Shown: piece by piece, positions 11,650 to 21,850 of the stretch
Layout: the number at the start of each line of letters is the position of its first letter
Position numbering within the stretch: the first letter of the stretch is position 1
Source: Vombatus ursinus
Taxonomy: Eukaryota; Chordata; Mammalia; Diprotodontia; Vombatidae
Assembly (NCBI RefSeq): GCF_900497805.2
Contig: NW_020954581.1
Span: 9,323,124 to 9,387,123, forward strand
Reading direction: 5' to 3'
DNA: 64,000 bases
Notes under the pieces: model-generated
What the model was told of the DNA's origin: nothing
Database searches by the model: none
The model's input: only the letters and a program-made list of their open reading frames with translations
Made by a program: the position numbers and the translations under genes

Positions 11650-12060
11650 AATAGAATAAGACAGGCAGAGTGGCATCATTAGCCTGAGAGTCAAGAACTG
11701 GCTTTAAATCCTGGATTCTGGGTCATACTAGCTATGTAACAGAGAGTTAGGTTGCTCAGTGAATAGAGTGCTGGGCTTGGAGTCAGGAAGACCTGAATTC
11801 AAATCTGTCCTCAGATGCTTATTGGCTATGTGACCCTAGACAAGTCATTTAACCTCTGTTTTCCTTAATCCACTGGAGAAGAAAATGACAAACCATTCCA
11901 ATATCTTTGCCAAGAAAATCCCATGGATAGTATTGGCATGCTGTGGTGCATGAGGTCATGAAGAGTCAGACATGACCTAACAACAACAACAAAAGCTATG
12001 TAGCAGATAGGCAAATCAAGTAACCTCTCAGTGTTCCAGGACACTGTAAGAATACAATCT
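11650..12060 (+). repeat. MIR-type SINE split by a MAR1
   Basis: The MIR head (GGCAGAGTGGCATCATTAGC) is cut after AGCTATGTAACA and resumes with AGCTATGTAGCA at 11994. The intervening 11742-11993 is a plus-strand MAR1 ending in CAACAACAACAAAA. The 12-base repeat (11730-11741 and 11994-12005, one mismatch) is its target-site duplication. Confidence 0.85.
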
Positions 12061-12121
12061 GAGATGAGTTTATAAGGCTGTAAATAGAGACTATAGATAG
12101 AGATATCTGTTTCTCAGATAG

Positions 12122-12375
12122 AGGTAGCCAAAAGGTACAATGGACAGAGTACTGGAAATGGAGTCAGGAAGACATTCAGAGTTCAAATACAGCCTCAGAC
12201 ATTTACTAACTGTGTAACCTTTGGCAAGTTGCTTAACCTCTGTCAGTCTCACTCTCCTCACCTGTAAAATGGGGATAATAATAGTATCTTCCTCCCAGGG
12301 TTGTTGTGAGGATCAAATAACATGATAATTATAAAGCACTTAGCACATAGAAGATTGTTAATAAATGCTTAGCAC
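12122..12375 (+). repeat. THER1 CORE-SINE
   Basis: CCTGTAAAATGGGGATAATA, CCCAGGGTTGTTGTGAGGAT and an AATAAATGCTTAGC end are diagnostic. Confidence 0.9.
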
Positions 12376-12598
12376 CAGAGGAATGGACCCTTAGAATTAG
12401 AAATACCCTACTCTAATGAAATCATAAAATTTGATTCTATGAAGTTGTATTCTATTTACATAGAATACATGTGTGTGTTTCTATAATATCTATGGAAGGA
12501 ATTGAAATGATTTCTATCATGCTTCTAGCCCTTTGAACAAAAGAGTCATACAATCTGGTTAATTTTATGACACAACAAGATTTATTTTACAATGCCCC

Positions 12599-12601
<3 letters not shown>

Positions 12602-12642
<41 letters not shown>
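12602..12642. repeat. (CA)n microsatellite
   Basis: A nearly pure CA run. Confidence 0.95.
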
Positions 12643-12646
<4 letters not shown>

Positions 12647-13149
12647 AAATCTCTATCTGCTAGAAAGGTCATACTGTTAAGTCCTGAATACGATGAGCAT
12701 TGTGTTTCTATTCCTTTTCCTTTTTCTGCCTATCAAGCTAGATTATATTTCTCTCTTTGCAAATTTTGGAAAATATCTAGTTGATTTGGGTGTGAGTACA
12801 ATGAAAACAACACCAGGAAATTCAGTTATTGGTGACATTTAGCCTAGGTGTAGGTAGGCTACAGAGCCATGAAATTGTTGTACACACAAAGGGATAGTCC
12901 AGTTAACGAAAAGAGTAAAGATAAACTAGAGTAAAAAATTACATTAGGGTCTCAAGTTTAGTGATATTGCATAGGCACAAAGGTTAGTGGGCAACTGCAC
13001 TGAGTTGGCAATAATGGAATTGATCTGACCACACAGACAAGTGAAAGATGTTGAGTGTTCTTCTCTAGCTGAAAAAGAGAATTGTAGGTGGCTTCTGATA
13101 GAGCTGCTGCCTAGGAAATGGAAAGGAGGAGCTGACTGACATTCAGAGA

Positions 13150-13265
13150 ATCTTAGAGCTGGACACAAAGGGAACAATCTCTGGCCTTGAGGAGCTTTTA
13201 TTCTATTGGGGATATATTACAAATAAATATGAGATAATTTTTAGGGAGAATAAGTTTTAGGTACA
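13150..13265 (-). repeat. L2 LINE fragment
   Basis: CCTTGAGGAGCTTTTATTCT is the reverse-strand L2 segment. Confidence 0.6.
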
Positions 13266-13304
13266 AGAAAACTCAATTACTCAATGAATGATATACCTCA
13301 AAGC

Positions 13305-14260
13305 ACAAGTTGCTTAGAGAAGAACTTCCTATTTAACAAGAAATACTAGGAAAACTGGAAAGCAGTTTGGCAGAAATTAGGTTTAGATCATCTTATGCTA
13401 TTTACCTCAATAAGCTCAAAATGGGCAAATGACCTAAATGTTAACAGTCACAGCATTAAAAATTTAGAAGAAGATAAGTTCAGTAAACTTTCATAGCTAT
13501 GACCATTTAAAAAATAAATGGAGGTGATCATAGGAAATAAAATAGATAGTTTGGGTTGTATGAAATTGAAAAGCTTTTACACAAATAAAATCAATGCAAT
13601 GCAATTAGGATAAGAGAAAAAATGTCAAATAGGAAAAAATCTTTGTATCACATAGCATCAATAAATACATAGTGTCTAAGATATATAAGGAACTAAAAAA
13701 AATATGAGACCAAAAGTCATTTCCCAATGAATAAGTGGTCAAGGGATATGAACAAATTGTTGTCAATCATCTTTTTTATTATGCTACATTATGGAAATGC
13801 ATGTTTTATTCCATAAATTAAAAATAAAATATTTTTTTAAAAAATTTACATTTAAAAAAAGAAATGCAAACTGCTAAACATAAGATTACTACAAATAACA
13901 ATGTAACATAAATCAAAATAATTATTAAATTGGCAATTTCAAGAGATGGGAACAGTCAATGTTGGGAGCACATTAATATACTTTTGACTGGGTTGTGAAA
14001 TAGTCCAATCATTCTAAAAAACAATTTGGAATTAAGCTAAGAACAAAATATCCATATCCTTTGACCCATGGATACCATTACTAAGCAGGTACTCTAAAGA
14101 AGTCAAAAAAGGAAATGAGACCCATATTTGCCAAATATTAATAGTTGTATTTTATAGTAGCATAGAATTGGAAACAGAAGTTTTCTATTGATTGGGAAAT
14201 GGCTAAATAATGGAGTTCCATGGATAAAATAGAATATCATTGTGTTTTAAGAAGTCATAA
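13305..14260 (+). repeat. L1 LINE ORF2 3' fragment
   Basis: AAATACTAGGAAAACTGGAA, GCAGTTTGGCAGAAATTAGG, GCTCAAAATGGGCAAATGAC and CATATCCTTTGACCCATGG follow the order of marsupial L1 ORF2 near its end. It is heavily decayed and interrupted at about 13770-13858. Confidence 0.8.
13770..13858 (+). repeat. Short L1-type 3' tail inside the L1 fragment
   Basis: CATTATGGAAATGCATGTTT, TATTCCATAAATTAAAAATA and an A/T-rich end interrupt the L1 ORF. The same tail, reversed, occurs at 41707-41760. Confidence 0.6.
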
Positions 14261-14549
14261 ATATGAAGGATTCAAAAAAATATGTGAGGATATGTCTTTG
14301 TATCCACAGGGCCCAGAACAGTGTCTAGAAAATAATAGCTACTTTAAAGATTATGGAATGGAATAGGAGTATGGGTCTTTCAACCAATTGAGGACCAAAC
14401 ATATGGAAGGCCAAAAAGGCAAGTCTGCAAGTATTGAACTTTCACAGCCAGAGCAACTCATGAAGACCATCTTCTGACTTGCAGAGGGGATGTTTTCTGC
14501 ATTGGTGAAGAAATTGCTAGCCCACTGAAATAAGTAGGGCAATTAATCA

Positions 14550-15665
14550 AACAAGTATTTATTAAGTGCCTATGGTGTACCAAGTGCTATTGAGGCACTG
14601 AGGATACAAATCCACCAACAAGCACTGAGTAAGTGTCAGGTCCTAATTTAGTGCTGGAGATACAAAGACAAAAATGAAACAGTCTCTGTGCTTAAGAAGT
14701 TTAATTCTAATGTGGGAGACAACATGTACATATGAATGAATACACAAGTCAGGCAACAAGCATTTATTAGAGACTTAATACAAGTGCAATGCTAAGTTCT
14801 AGGGATACAAAGAAAGGTATAGGCTCATCCCCTGCCCTCAAGGAGCACATGGTCTAATGAGGGAGACAACATGCAAACAACTATATGTGTACTAAGTGGT
14901 GCTTGTTGTTTCATCAGTTCTGTTTGTTCATACTCTTTGTGATCCCATTTGGGGTTTTCTTGGAAAATATACTAGACTGTTTTGCCGTGTCTTTCTCCAA
15001 CTCATGTTATAAATGAGAAAACTGAGGAAAAGAGTTAAATGACTTGACTAGAGTCACACAACTAGTAAGCGTCTGAGGCCAGATTTGAACTCGGGAAGAT
15101 AAGTCTTCCTGATTCCTGGCCTGGCACTCTAACAACTGTACCACTCAGCTGCACGTGTACAAGATACATAGAATGTAAATGGTAGAAAATCTCAAGGGGA
15201 AGCTTCCAGCAATTTGGGGGAAGAAGAAAAGCTTCTTGTAGAATGTATGGTTTGAGCCAAGTCTTGAAAAAAGCCAAGAGGTTGAGCTGAGAAAAGAGAA
15301 TATTCGAGGAGATGTAGTGAGTAAAAAGTCATGGAACTGGAAGATGGAGGAACAGCAAGAAGGTCAGTGTCACTGGATCATAGAGGTCACGGAGCCAAGT
15401 AGAGTGTAAGAAAAGTAGGAAAAATTGAGGGGAGTGAGGGGAGTTTAGAAAGAAAGGATGCAGATCTGAAAATAGAATAAAATTTATTTTAAAAATAAGA
15501 AAAAGAATGGAAAGGTTGAGAGTGAACAGATTATGAAGGGCTTTTAGAGGATTTTATATTTGATCCTGAGGGTAATAGGGAGCCACTGAAGTTTATGGAA
15601 CAGCGCAAGAACATGGTCTGATCTGCTTTAAGATGATCACTTTGGCAGCTGACTGGAGAACCTAT
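14550..15665 (-). repeat. L2 LINE 3' half with repeated terminal segment
   Basis: The L2 terminus appears three times in a row (about 14555-14610, 14612-14750, 14755-14890), followed by its coding part. Marks of that part include GGAACAGCAAGAAGGTCAGT, GATTATGAAGGGC, GAGCCACTGAAGTTTATGGA and GATCACTTTGGCAGCTGAC. A MAR1 interrupts it at about 14905-15155. Confidence 0.8.
14905..15155 (-). repeat. MAR1 CORE-SINE
   Basis: TTTGTGATCCCATTTGGGGT, ATAAATGAGAAAACTGAGG and CAGATTTGAACTCGGGAAG are MAR1 on the minus strand, inserted in L2. Confidence 0.88.
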
Positions 15666-16439
15666 ATACATACAAAAGCAGTTGCAAAGTAATCTTAGAG
15701 AAGAGTGTACTGTAGTCAACATGGTGACATAATGAAATTGCAACTTAATTTAATGTTCGCAATAACTCATGGTGAAAAAATAAAGAAATGTTTTGAATGA
15801 GATAAAGCAAACATTTTAAGGGGTACTTTTCAGTGTTTGACATTAGCTAAAGTGCCTGACTGATATTTGAAGTACCAGATTCAGAAAATTTTAATGTGAA
15901 AGACCCTTGTTTATTTTTTCCCATGTCACTGAGTAAAAGAATTGTGGTAATTGCTTTTGTAATACGCAGAAAGAACTACATTTTGGATATCATTAAAGAA
16001 ATAACAGAAACAGATTTCTTTAAAGAAACAAATCTTTATTAAATTAATTTTAAAAGGCATACCTTAAATACAAAGAATGTCCTCCAACTGATTTCAGTCA
16101 CCTAAATACCCAAATGCTTTTTTGTGCTTAATCTTTGTTTATAGGAGAAAAGAAATACACACATGAATTTGGTCTCTGAAACATTTTTCACCATCATATC
16201 AAAACTGATTGTTTAAACCAAATGCTTTTTTTATGTGCTCAGCTAAAGTTACTTTGTCATTTCTCCTTGATAGCATTTTTAGATGTGTTCCCATTACATT
16301 TGGTTTTCTATTTCCTCACGTTTTTTAAACAATTTTGTTATGAAATGGCTAGCAGGATGCAGTACCATTATCAACAAGGTAGCAAGGTGTTAGTCTGTAA
16401 ATACTTAATAAAAAATTCAATTTCTCACAATATTTGCAG

Positions 16440-16595
16440 ATATAGATGAGTGTCGGGAAGCAACCCCAGGTGCCTGTGGGGATCATGCTAAATGTGAAAA
16501 CGTGCATGGAGGGTATCACTGTGCCTGCAAAGAAGGTTATCAGCCATCCACAGGAAAATTGCAATTTAAACCAAGTGATGGCACTTACTGCCAAG
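16440..16595 (+). CDS. ADGRL4: ADGRL4 exon: additional calcium-binding EGF-like domain
   Basis: This 156-base exon has phase 1 at both ends. The acceptor is TATTTGCAG and the donor is GTAAAT. The product reads DIDEC, then GAC, AKC, YHC, AC and TYC, the six-cysteine EGF pattern. C-E-N-V-H-G-G-Y-H-C-A-C fits the hydroxylation consensus and DIDEC the calcium-binding start. The exon is in frame with both neighbours, and skipping it would also keep the frame, joining I to ENVKANC. As I recall, human ADGRL4 has exactly that shorter junction, while rodent forms are about 48 residues longer. The exon may therefore be an ancestral domain lost in some lineages, or a cassette exon. The EGF identity is certain; the evolutionary reading is inference. 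Confidence 0.93.
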
Positions 16596-16994
16596 GTAAA
16601 TGATATTATAAAGGTGTCTGTGTTATGATACAATGACCTCTTCTAAAGAAGCCGTCACTGCTCCTTAGGGCCCTGATAAGGTTCATCAACAAGAAAAGCA
16701 AAGCATTGTCATTACAACTATATGAAGATGTAATTGACATGCACAGTACCTTAAGTCAGTTTCTGGATGAAAATAAGATTATTCTGAACACAAGAAAAAA
16801 ATCAGACATGTTGAGAAATGTGCTTTTGTTTTGTTTTTAATAGTTTGAGGAAAGGATCCATATATCATTGGAAATTATTCAAATATATCTAGTAAGAATA
16901 TATGCTACTTAATAACTGGGAATTGAATTATTCAATAAACCATTTGTAGTATATAAAACAAAGTTACCAGATGGTGAATTTTCTTTTTCTACAG

Positions 16995-17065
16995 AAAATG
17001 TGAAGGCAAACTGTCATTTAGATGATGTCTGCATTGCTGCAAATATTAACAAAACTTTAACTGAA
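16995..17065 (+). CDS. ADGRL4: ADGRL4 exon: EGF-GAIN linker
   Basis: This 71-base exon starts in phase 1 and ends in phase 0. The acceptor is TTTTTCTACAG and the donor is GTAAGTA. It encodes ENVKANCHLDDVC followed by IAANINKTLTE. Human ADGRL4 has an almost identical segment directly after its last EGF domain. Two cysteines probably pair with each other or with the start of the GAIN domain. N-K-T is a potential N-glycosylation site. The intron before it is only 399 bases, so this exon sits close to the extra EGF exon. Confidence 0.95.
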
Positions 17066-17484
17066 GTAAGTAGAATGGTTTATGCATAAGCTTTTAAGAT
17101 CATGGTTTATTTGAATTTGACACTTTTGTTTCTGTAAATATGCTTTCAAAATGATTTTTTTTAGGAATAGGAGCCTGCAGTTAGACTTCTAGATCATTGG
17201 AAGTAGCTCACTTATTTAAATCTAAGGTTTAATCAGCTTGTTAATTTCCTATAATTTGTTTGGGTAGTATCAAAAATTTGATGAACTAGAAAATAACCAA
17301 ACTGTTCCTGTTGTTTAGTGTTAATAGAGAAGATAGGGTCTTTTCCACATTTAATTGTACTTTGTTATTTATTATTTGGCATGATGGAAAATGTACTCAA
17401 TAAAAAAGTGGGGACAGCTGACAAGTAAAATAGCAAAAGCCTGCTTTATTTTGTCCCATTCAAAGGAGTACTTGTTAAGTTCAT

Positions 17485-17660
17485 AGGATAATTGATTTAC
17501 ACTTAGAAGGAAACTTGAAAACGATCTAATCCAACTCCTTCATTGTACAAATGAGGAAAATAAGGCACAGAAATGTTAAGGGACTTGCCCAAGGTCACAT
17601 AGCTAATAAGAGTCTGAAGCAGGACTTGAACCTAGACCTTTGTAAATCCAAGCCAGAAAC
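17485..17660 (-). repeat. MIR-type CORE-SINE
   Basis: ATCTAATCCAACTCCTTC, ACTTGCCCAAGGTCACATAG and GACTTGAACCTAGACC are reverse-strand MIR marks. Confidence 0.85.
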
Positions 17661-17957
17661 ATCATGTAACCATATTTTCCCTTAAAGGTGCAAATTTCAA
17701 TGAAAAAGTGGAATAAATGAATATATTCATAAGACAATCAGTTTTTAAAGTGATTGAATCAGTTAATCTCAGCCATGGGCATTTGGATAGAATCAAAAAC
17801 AGAGTTCACCTATCATCAAACTTAAAAAGGCTTCCTGAGTTAGATTCAAAAGTCTAATTTGATGATTAATTTATTATTTAATATTTAGTTGTGTGCTTAT
17901 TATTTAGAAAAATGGTTTCCTATTTTGATAATCAATTAATTAAAGTAGATTGGAATA

Positions 17958-17983
17958 TATATATGTGTGTGTGTATATATATG

Positions 17984-18016
<33 letters not shown>

Positions 18017-18017
18017 C
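17958..18017. repeat. TA/TG microsatellite
   Basis: Alternating purine-pyrimidine TA and TG repeats that generate spurious open frames on both strands. Confidence 0.9.
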
Positions 18018-18104
18018 ACACAGCAGGAAAGAAGAACTACAAAATAAATTGTTTGCTTTTGTGCACTACCTACCAGAGAGACCTCATGGTACCATGTATC
18101 AGCT

Positions 18105-18300
18105 TTGGTAGCATGAATAACCAGATTTGGAGTCAGGAAAGTGTGGGTCAAAGTCTTTCTTCTGATGAGCACTAGCTATGACCATGGGTAAATTACTCAA
18201 AGTTTCAGATAACTCTAAGATTCATAAGTCATTGACCTTGTACTGATAAACACTGGTGGAAGGAGTTGTATCAACAGAAGTTTCTGACATCTCTGATCAG
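18105..18300 (+). repeat. MIR-derived SINE with alternative 3' tail (degraded)
   Basis: The head (TTTGGAGTCAGGAAAGTGTG) is followed by AGATAACTCTAAGATTCATA and a tail like that of the copies at 18665 and 55468. Confidence 0.5.
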
Positions 18301-18314
18301 GTGTCTAGAGGAGG

Positions 18315-18470
18315 ATTATAAATTTAGAGCTATGGGAAGGGACATAAAAGGTCATCTCATTCAACCATCTCTTTTTAGAGATTAGGAAACTGAGGCCCAA
18401 GGAAATTATATGACCTAACCAAGGCCACATAGTTAGTAGGCAGAACTCAGGTGCTCTGACTGGTGAGCCC
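18315..18470 (-). repeat. MIR-type CORE-SINE
   Basis: AATTTAGAGCTATGGGAAGG, TAGGAAACTGAGGCCCAAGG and CCAAGGCCACATAGTTAGTA are clear reverse-strand MIR marks. Confidence 0.85.
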
Positions 18471-18664
18471 TTCCACTGTAACCCACATTGATATAGAACT
18501 GTCCACCAGTGTATCTATCCTGAAAAGATTGCTGTTATTTCCCAAAATAACTACCTCTGTTCAAGTTATTTGGTCAGATTACATAACTAATCCCTGGGTC
18601 CAAATCAGGGTTTGCATCTACCACTATTACATTATTTACAGAGAAAAAAACTATACAGAATAGA

Positions 18665-18815
18665 TAGAGAGCTACTATTGAATCCAGGAAGACTTGTGTT
18701 CAAATCCTACCTACACAGGGACTTAAACTTTTAAGACTAAGTCATAAAGAAGGTGCCAATCTGCATTATAGAGGAAATTCCTCAACAGGAGCTTCCTACA
18801 CCAAGGAAATCACAG
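18665..18815 (+). repeat. MIR-derived SINE with alternative 3' tail
   Basis: GAATCCAGGAAGACTTGTGT is followed by AAGAAGGTGCCAATCTGC, then CAAGGAAATCACAGGTCTT. Confidence 0.6.
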
Positions 18816-18819
18816 GTCT

Positions 18820-18930
18820 TATACACACACACATACACATGTATATACATATATGTATCTTTCTGTATATGTGTGTATGTGTATATGTTTATACACGTGT
18901 GTATGAACATGCATATTACAAATGGGTGTC
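18820..18930. repeat. CA/TA-rich low complexity
   Basis: Imperfect CA, TA and TG repeats about 140 bases before the exon at 19069. Confidence 0.85.
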
Positions 18931-19068
18931 TATACACCACTACCCAAGTCAACAGAACATTTCCAGGAAAAAAAATCTGTTATGTTTTCATCTTTAAAAA
19001 AAATTATTATTCAGTGCTATATATTGATTTTCTTCCTTCTGTCATTGCTGCCCCTCTTTTCTTCCCAG

Positions 19069-19248
19069 ATTAAGAACATAAAGGAGCCCTTAAATCTGCT
19101 GCAAGAAATCTACGAAAATTCTGGGCGAGCACTTTTCCCCATCGATGTGCTTACCAATGTTGAAGCACTGTCTGCATCTTCTCCATCCTTGAGTTATATG
19201 AGTAGCAATATCTCTGAGAAGGAAGCATTTACTAATACAACTATTAAT
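19069..19248 (+). CDS. ADGRL4: ADGRL4 exon: GAIN domain, subdomain A, first part
   Basis: This 180-base exon has phase 0 at both ends. The acceptor is CTTTTCTTCCCAG and the donor is GTAAGT. The product begins IKNIKEPLNLLQEIYENS and ends EKEAFTNTTIN, aligning with human ADGRL4 from IRSIKEPVALLQE to the start of the EFVKTVNNF segment. It is the helical N-terminal part of the GAIN domain. Two N-glycosylation sequons (NIS, NTT) are visible. The middle of the exon (residues about 19-45) differs much more from human than the ends do, as is common in GAIN subdomain A. Confidence 0.95.
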
Positions 19249-19350
19249 GTAAGTAGCCCGAGGCTTGTGATTACATTTTCCTCTGCTCCCGTGAATAGCG
19301 AGAGACTCCAACACTAAAAAAAAAAAAAACCATGTTTCTCCTGCCAATAG

Positions 19351-19534
19351 GTTTTTGTTAACGCCGTAAACAATTTGGTTCAAAAGGATAAAATTACAAT
19401 TTGGGACAAGCTGTCTGCAGATAATAGAAGAACAAGTCTCACTAAACTGATGCACACAACGGAGCAGACCATGCTAAGCATGTCCCAGAACTTCAAAAAA
19501 ACAACCCAGTTAGAGATTAATTCAAGCGACTTGG
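19351..19534 (+). CDS. ADGRL4: ADGRL4 exon: GAIN domain, subdomain A, second part
   Basis: This 184-base exon runs from phase 0 to phase 1. The acceptor is CTCCTGCCAATAG and the donor is GTAAGG. The product starts VFVNAVNNLVQKD and contains WDKLSADNRRTSLTKLMHT, which matches the human WDKLSVNHRRTHLTKLMHT almost residue for residue. It forms amphipathic helices of GAIN subdomain A. One sequon (NSS) lies near the end. The intron separating it from the previous exon is only 102 bases and carries a run of A residues at about 19314-19329, close to the minimum size for vertebrate introns. Confidence 0.95.
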
Positions 19535-19689
19535 GTAAGGAAAGAAATCACTCCTTATGTGACACTCTGGTCTTGAAATATGGTTTCATTTTCTTCTCAG
19601 ATAAAAAAAATAGCAGAAATTTTAGATTTACACTATTTGTGTATGATGCTAATATTTCCTAAAAAATTATAGCAGCATTTTAATGTTTT

Positions 19690-19830
19690 AATTTTATTTT
19701 TAACATGATTTTTATTTTAAATTCCAAATTGTTTCCCTTTCTCTAGCCCTTCCCACACCCATTGAAAAGGCAGGTGATATGATACCCATTATACATGTGC
19801 AGTCACACAAAACATTTCTATATCAGCAAT
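19690..19830 (-). repeat. L1 LINE 3' UTR fragment
   Basis: TTTAAATTCCAAATTGTTTC, CCCACACCCATTGAAAAGGC and ATTATACATGTGCAGTCA resemble the reversed 3' UTR of marsupial L1. Confidence 0.65.
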
Positions 19831-20299
19831 CAAAAATTACTTCAGCATTTTCTAATGTTAAAAATATATTGATCAATGAATATAAACCTATTTCTTCCCT
19901 TCTAACTAATTCTCTCATCCCCTGCTACTCTTTGACTTTGACACTATAGTCTGACATCTCATGCTACCCATACCAGGGAAGATGTACTTTCTCCCCTTGT
20001 TCATTTTCTAGGGATTTTCTAATTAATCAAGAAATGCTTTATCCAAAGCATTCCCCTTTCCCACGCATATACTTCTTATTTGAGAATGCAAATTTTAGAA
20101 TTAGTGAGACATTTAAACAATAATAATCAATGATCCTTCCTTTTCTAGATTCTCATGCGCTTGAATAGAGACTGTGAAATATGGGATTAGCCCTAAAATG
20201 CCTTTAGGGAGCATTCCAGTGAATTAGTCAAATTTCTGAGACAGTCACTGAGTTCTTCTGTATTATACATACCCTGATACATGTCAATATTGAGGCAAT

Positions 20300-20500
20300 T
20301 TGACATAGTATAAATAGCAATCAATTCTATTTCAGAAGATTTGGGTTCATATTTTGGTTTCACCGTTTACTAACCATTTGAGTTTGAGATATCATTTAAC
20401 TTCTATGTCCCTCAGTTTTCTAATCTTTAAAACAGAGAAAATACTATTCAAGCTCCTTAACCCAATGAATTATTCTGAGGATAATGCAATTCACTTTAGA
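20300..20500 (+). repeat. MIR-type CORE-SINE (degraded)
   Basis: TTTCAGAAGATTTGGGTTCA, TCATTTAACTTCTATGTCCC and CAGTTTTCTAATCTTTAAAA fit plus-strand MIR. Confidence 0.6.
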
Positions 20501-20859
20501 AATATAAATACAGATAATTATTGTTTTATTTTTATAATTACATTAGTATTATATCAAACTTTCTCCACCACCAAAGAATTGTAAAGCCATTACACTTGGA
20601 CCTAATTGTACTCCTATATGTGCTCATAGAACAGGTAAAACTGACATTCAAAGGAATGAAGATGAAAAAAGCAACTGGATTAAACCAGGTATAAATAGAT
20701 GAGATCTGTGCTGAAGGTGATATAACGTAAGAGCATTCAGGAATTGATACACAAGGTATTTGAAGGATAAAAAGATATGAAAGGCATAGAAAAGATTTTG
20801 GACCACATTTATTCTCAACGAAGGCAGCCATGTGAACCACCAACTTTTATGTCTAATTT

Positions 20860-20863
20860 CACA

Positions 20864-20894
<31 letters not shown>
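20860..20894. repeat. (CA)n microsatellite
   Basis: CA run with one interruption. Confidence 0.95.
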
Positions 20895-21279
20895 CCTAAA
20901 ATGATTTAAGATTCTTTGGAAGATAGAACAATAGATATAACTTGTTTGATGACCCTTTGATGATTAATAACAGGTGAGGAATAAAATGAGGAAATATATG
21001 TTCCCCAAATGTATTGTTCACCACTGCAATGGAGAAAATATAGTGTTGAGTTCAGGATGAAGAATGATTCCTTTGGGATGGCAAGATCCTCCAGATGGTG
21101 CTGTTTTCAGATGATATCATTCTGGTTACATCACATTCCAGAAGAATGAAGATCTCTTAGGTGAGATCTGATCATTCAAAGTGTTTAGCCTGATGATATG
21201 ACTATCCACCAGAAAAAAATCAAGTTAATTAATTATGCCTGTTCAGATTATGATATCTAATTAGATGGACAGTGTATCT

Positions 21280-21680
21280 CAGCCATCATTATGTTCCTAT
21301 ATGTACACATGCAGATACACATATATGTCTGTATGTGCCCACTTACAGAGCTCAGTCATTATGCTATGTAGATCTATTTGTGTGTATATTGTGTATCAAT
21401 ATGTGTATATGTATGTATTTATATATGTATGTATTATGTATGCATGCATATATGTATGAAGAAGCACTAGAGTTATCTTTATGTGTGTATCTACAGCTAA
21501 AATATATATATATACATTTCTATAGTTATAGTTCTGTATAGATATAATTATGCATAAACATATATGCATATATGTACAATTATATTGTGTAAGTATATAT
21601 AGGTAGTCAAAAACACAACCTATATATGTGTATATACACAATATATACAAGTACACATATACGCTCATGTATGTGTATAG
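21280..21680. repeat. TATG/TA-rich low complexity
   Basis: Degenerate TATG, TACA and TA repeats that produce spurious reading frames on both strands. Confidence 0.85.
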
Positions 21681-21685
21681 TGTGT

Positions 21686-21781
21686 GCAGGTTGTCCCAAA
21701 AATTGCAATGGAGTTTTAATAAAAGTTTTACTTTAGCTTTAATAATTTAAAATTGTATTAAGACTTTTAGGATACCATGTA
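21686..21781. mobile_element. Tc1/mariner-like MITE (palindromic)
   Basis: The left end GCAGGTTGTCCCAAAAAT is mirrored, imperfectly, by the right end ACTTTTAGGATACCATGTA. The whole 96 bases is a near-palindrome with no coding capacity. The GTCCCAAAA-type terminus is familiar from mariner-derived MITEs of marsupials. It is bordered by TG microsatellites. Confidence 0.65.
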
Positions 21782-21850
21782 TGTGTGTATATATGTGTGT
21801 GTGTGTGTATGCATGTGTTGTATATGCATGTGTGTAGGTATGTATATATG
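21782..21850. repeat. TG/TA microsatellite
   Basis: Imperfect TG repeats directly follow the MITE. Confidence 0.85.

Larger units (their letters stand above)
6214..16439 (+). other. 10.2 kb intron between the two EGF exons
   Basis: The intron carries a dense set of SINEs and LINE fragments, listed separately. Stretches with nothing I can name are about 6960-7300, 7880-8610, 10500-11040, 11080-11640, 12650-13150 and 15670-16430. An open frame at 11207-11500 lies in one of these; I could not link it to any protein. Confidence 0.65.
16596..19068 (+). other. Introns around the linker exon
   Basis: The 399-base intron 16596-16994 shows no repeat. The intron 17066-19068 contains two minus-strand MIR copies, SINE pieces with an alternative tail and TA/CA microsatellites. 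About 17070-17480 and 17670-17950 show nothing recognisable. Confidence 0.65.

Noticed and set aside
17891-18175. Frames with IYIYIY/VYIYIH strings on both strands
   Set aside because: They arise from TA/TG microsatellites.
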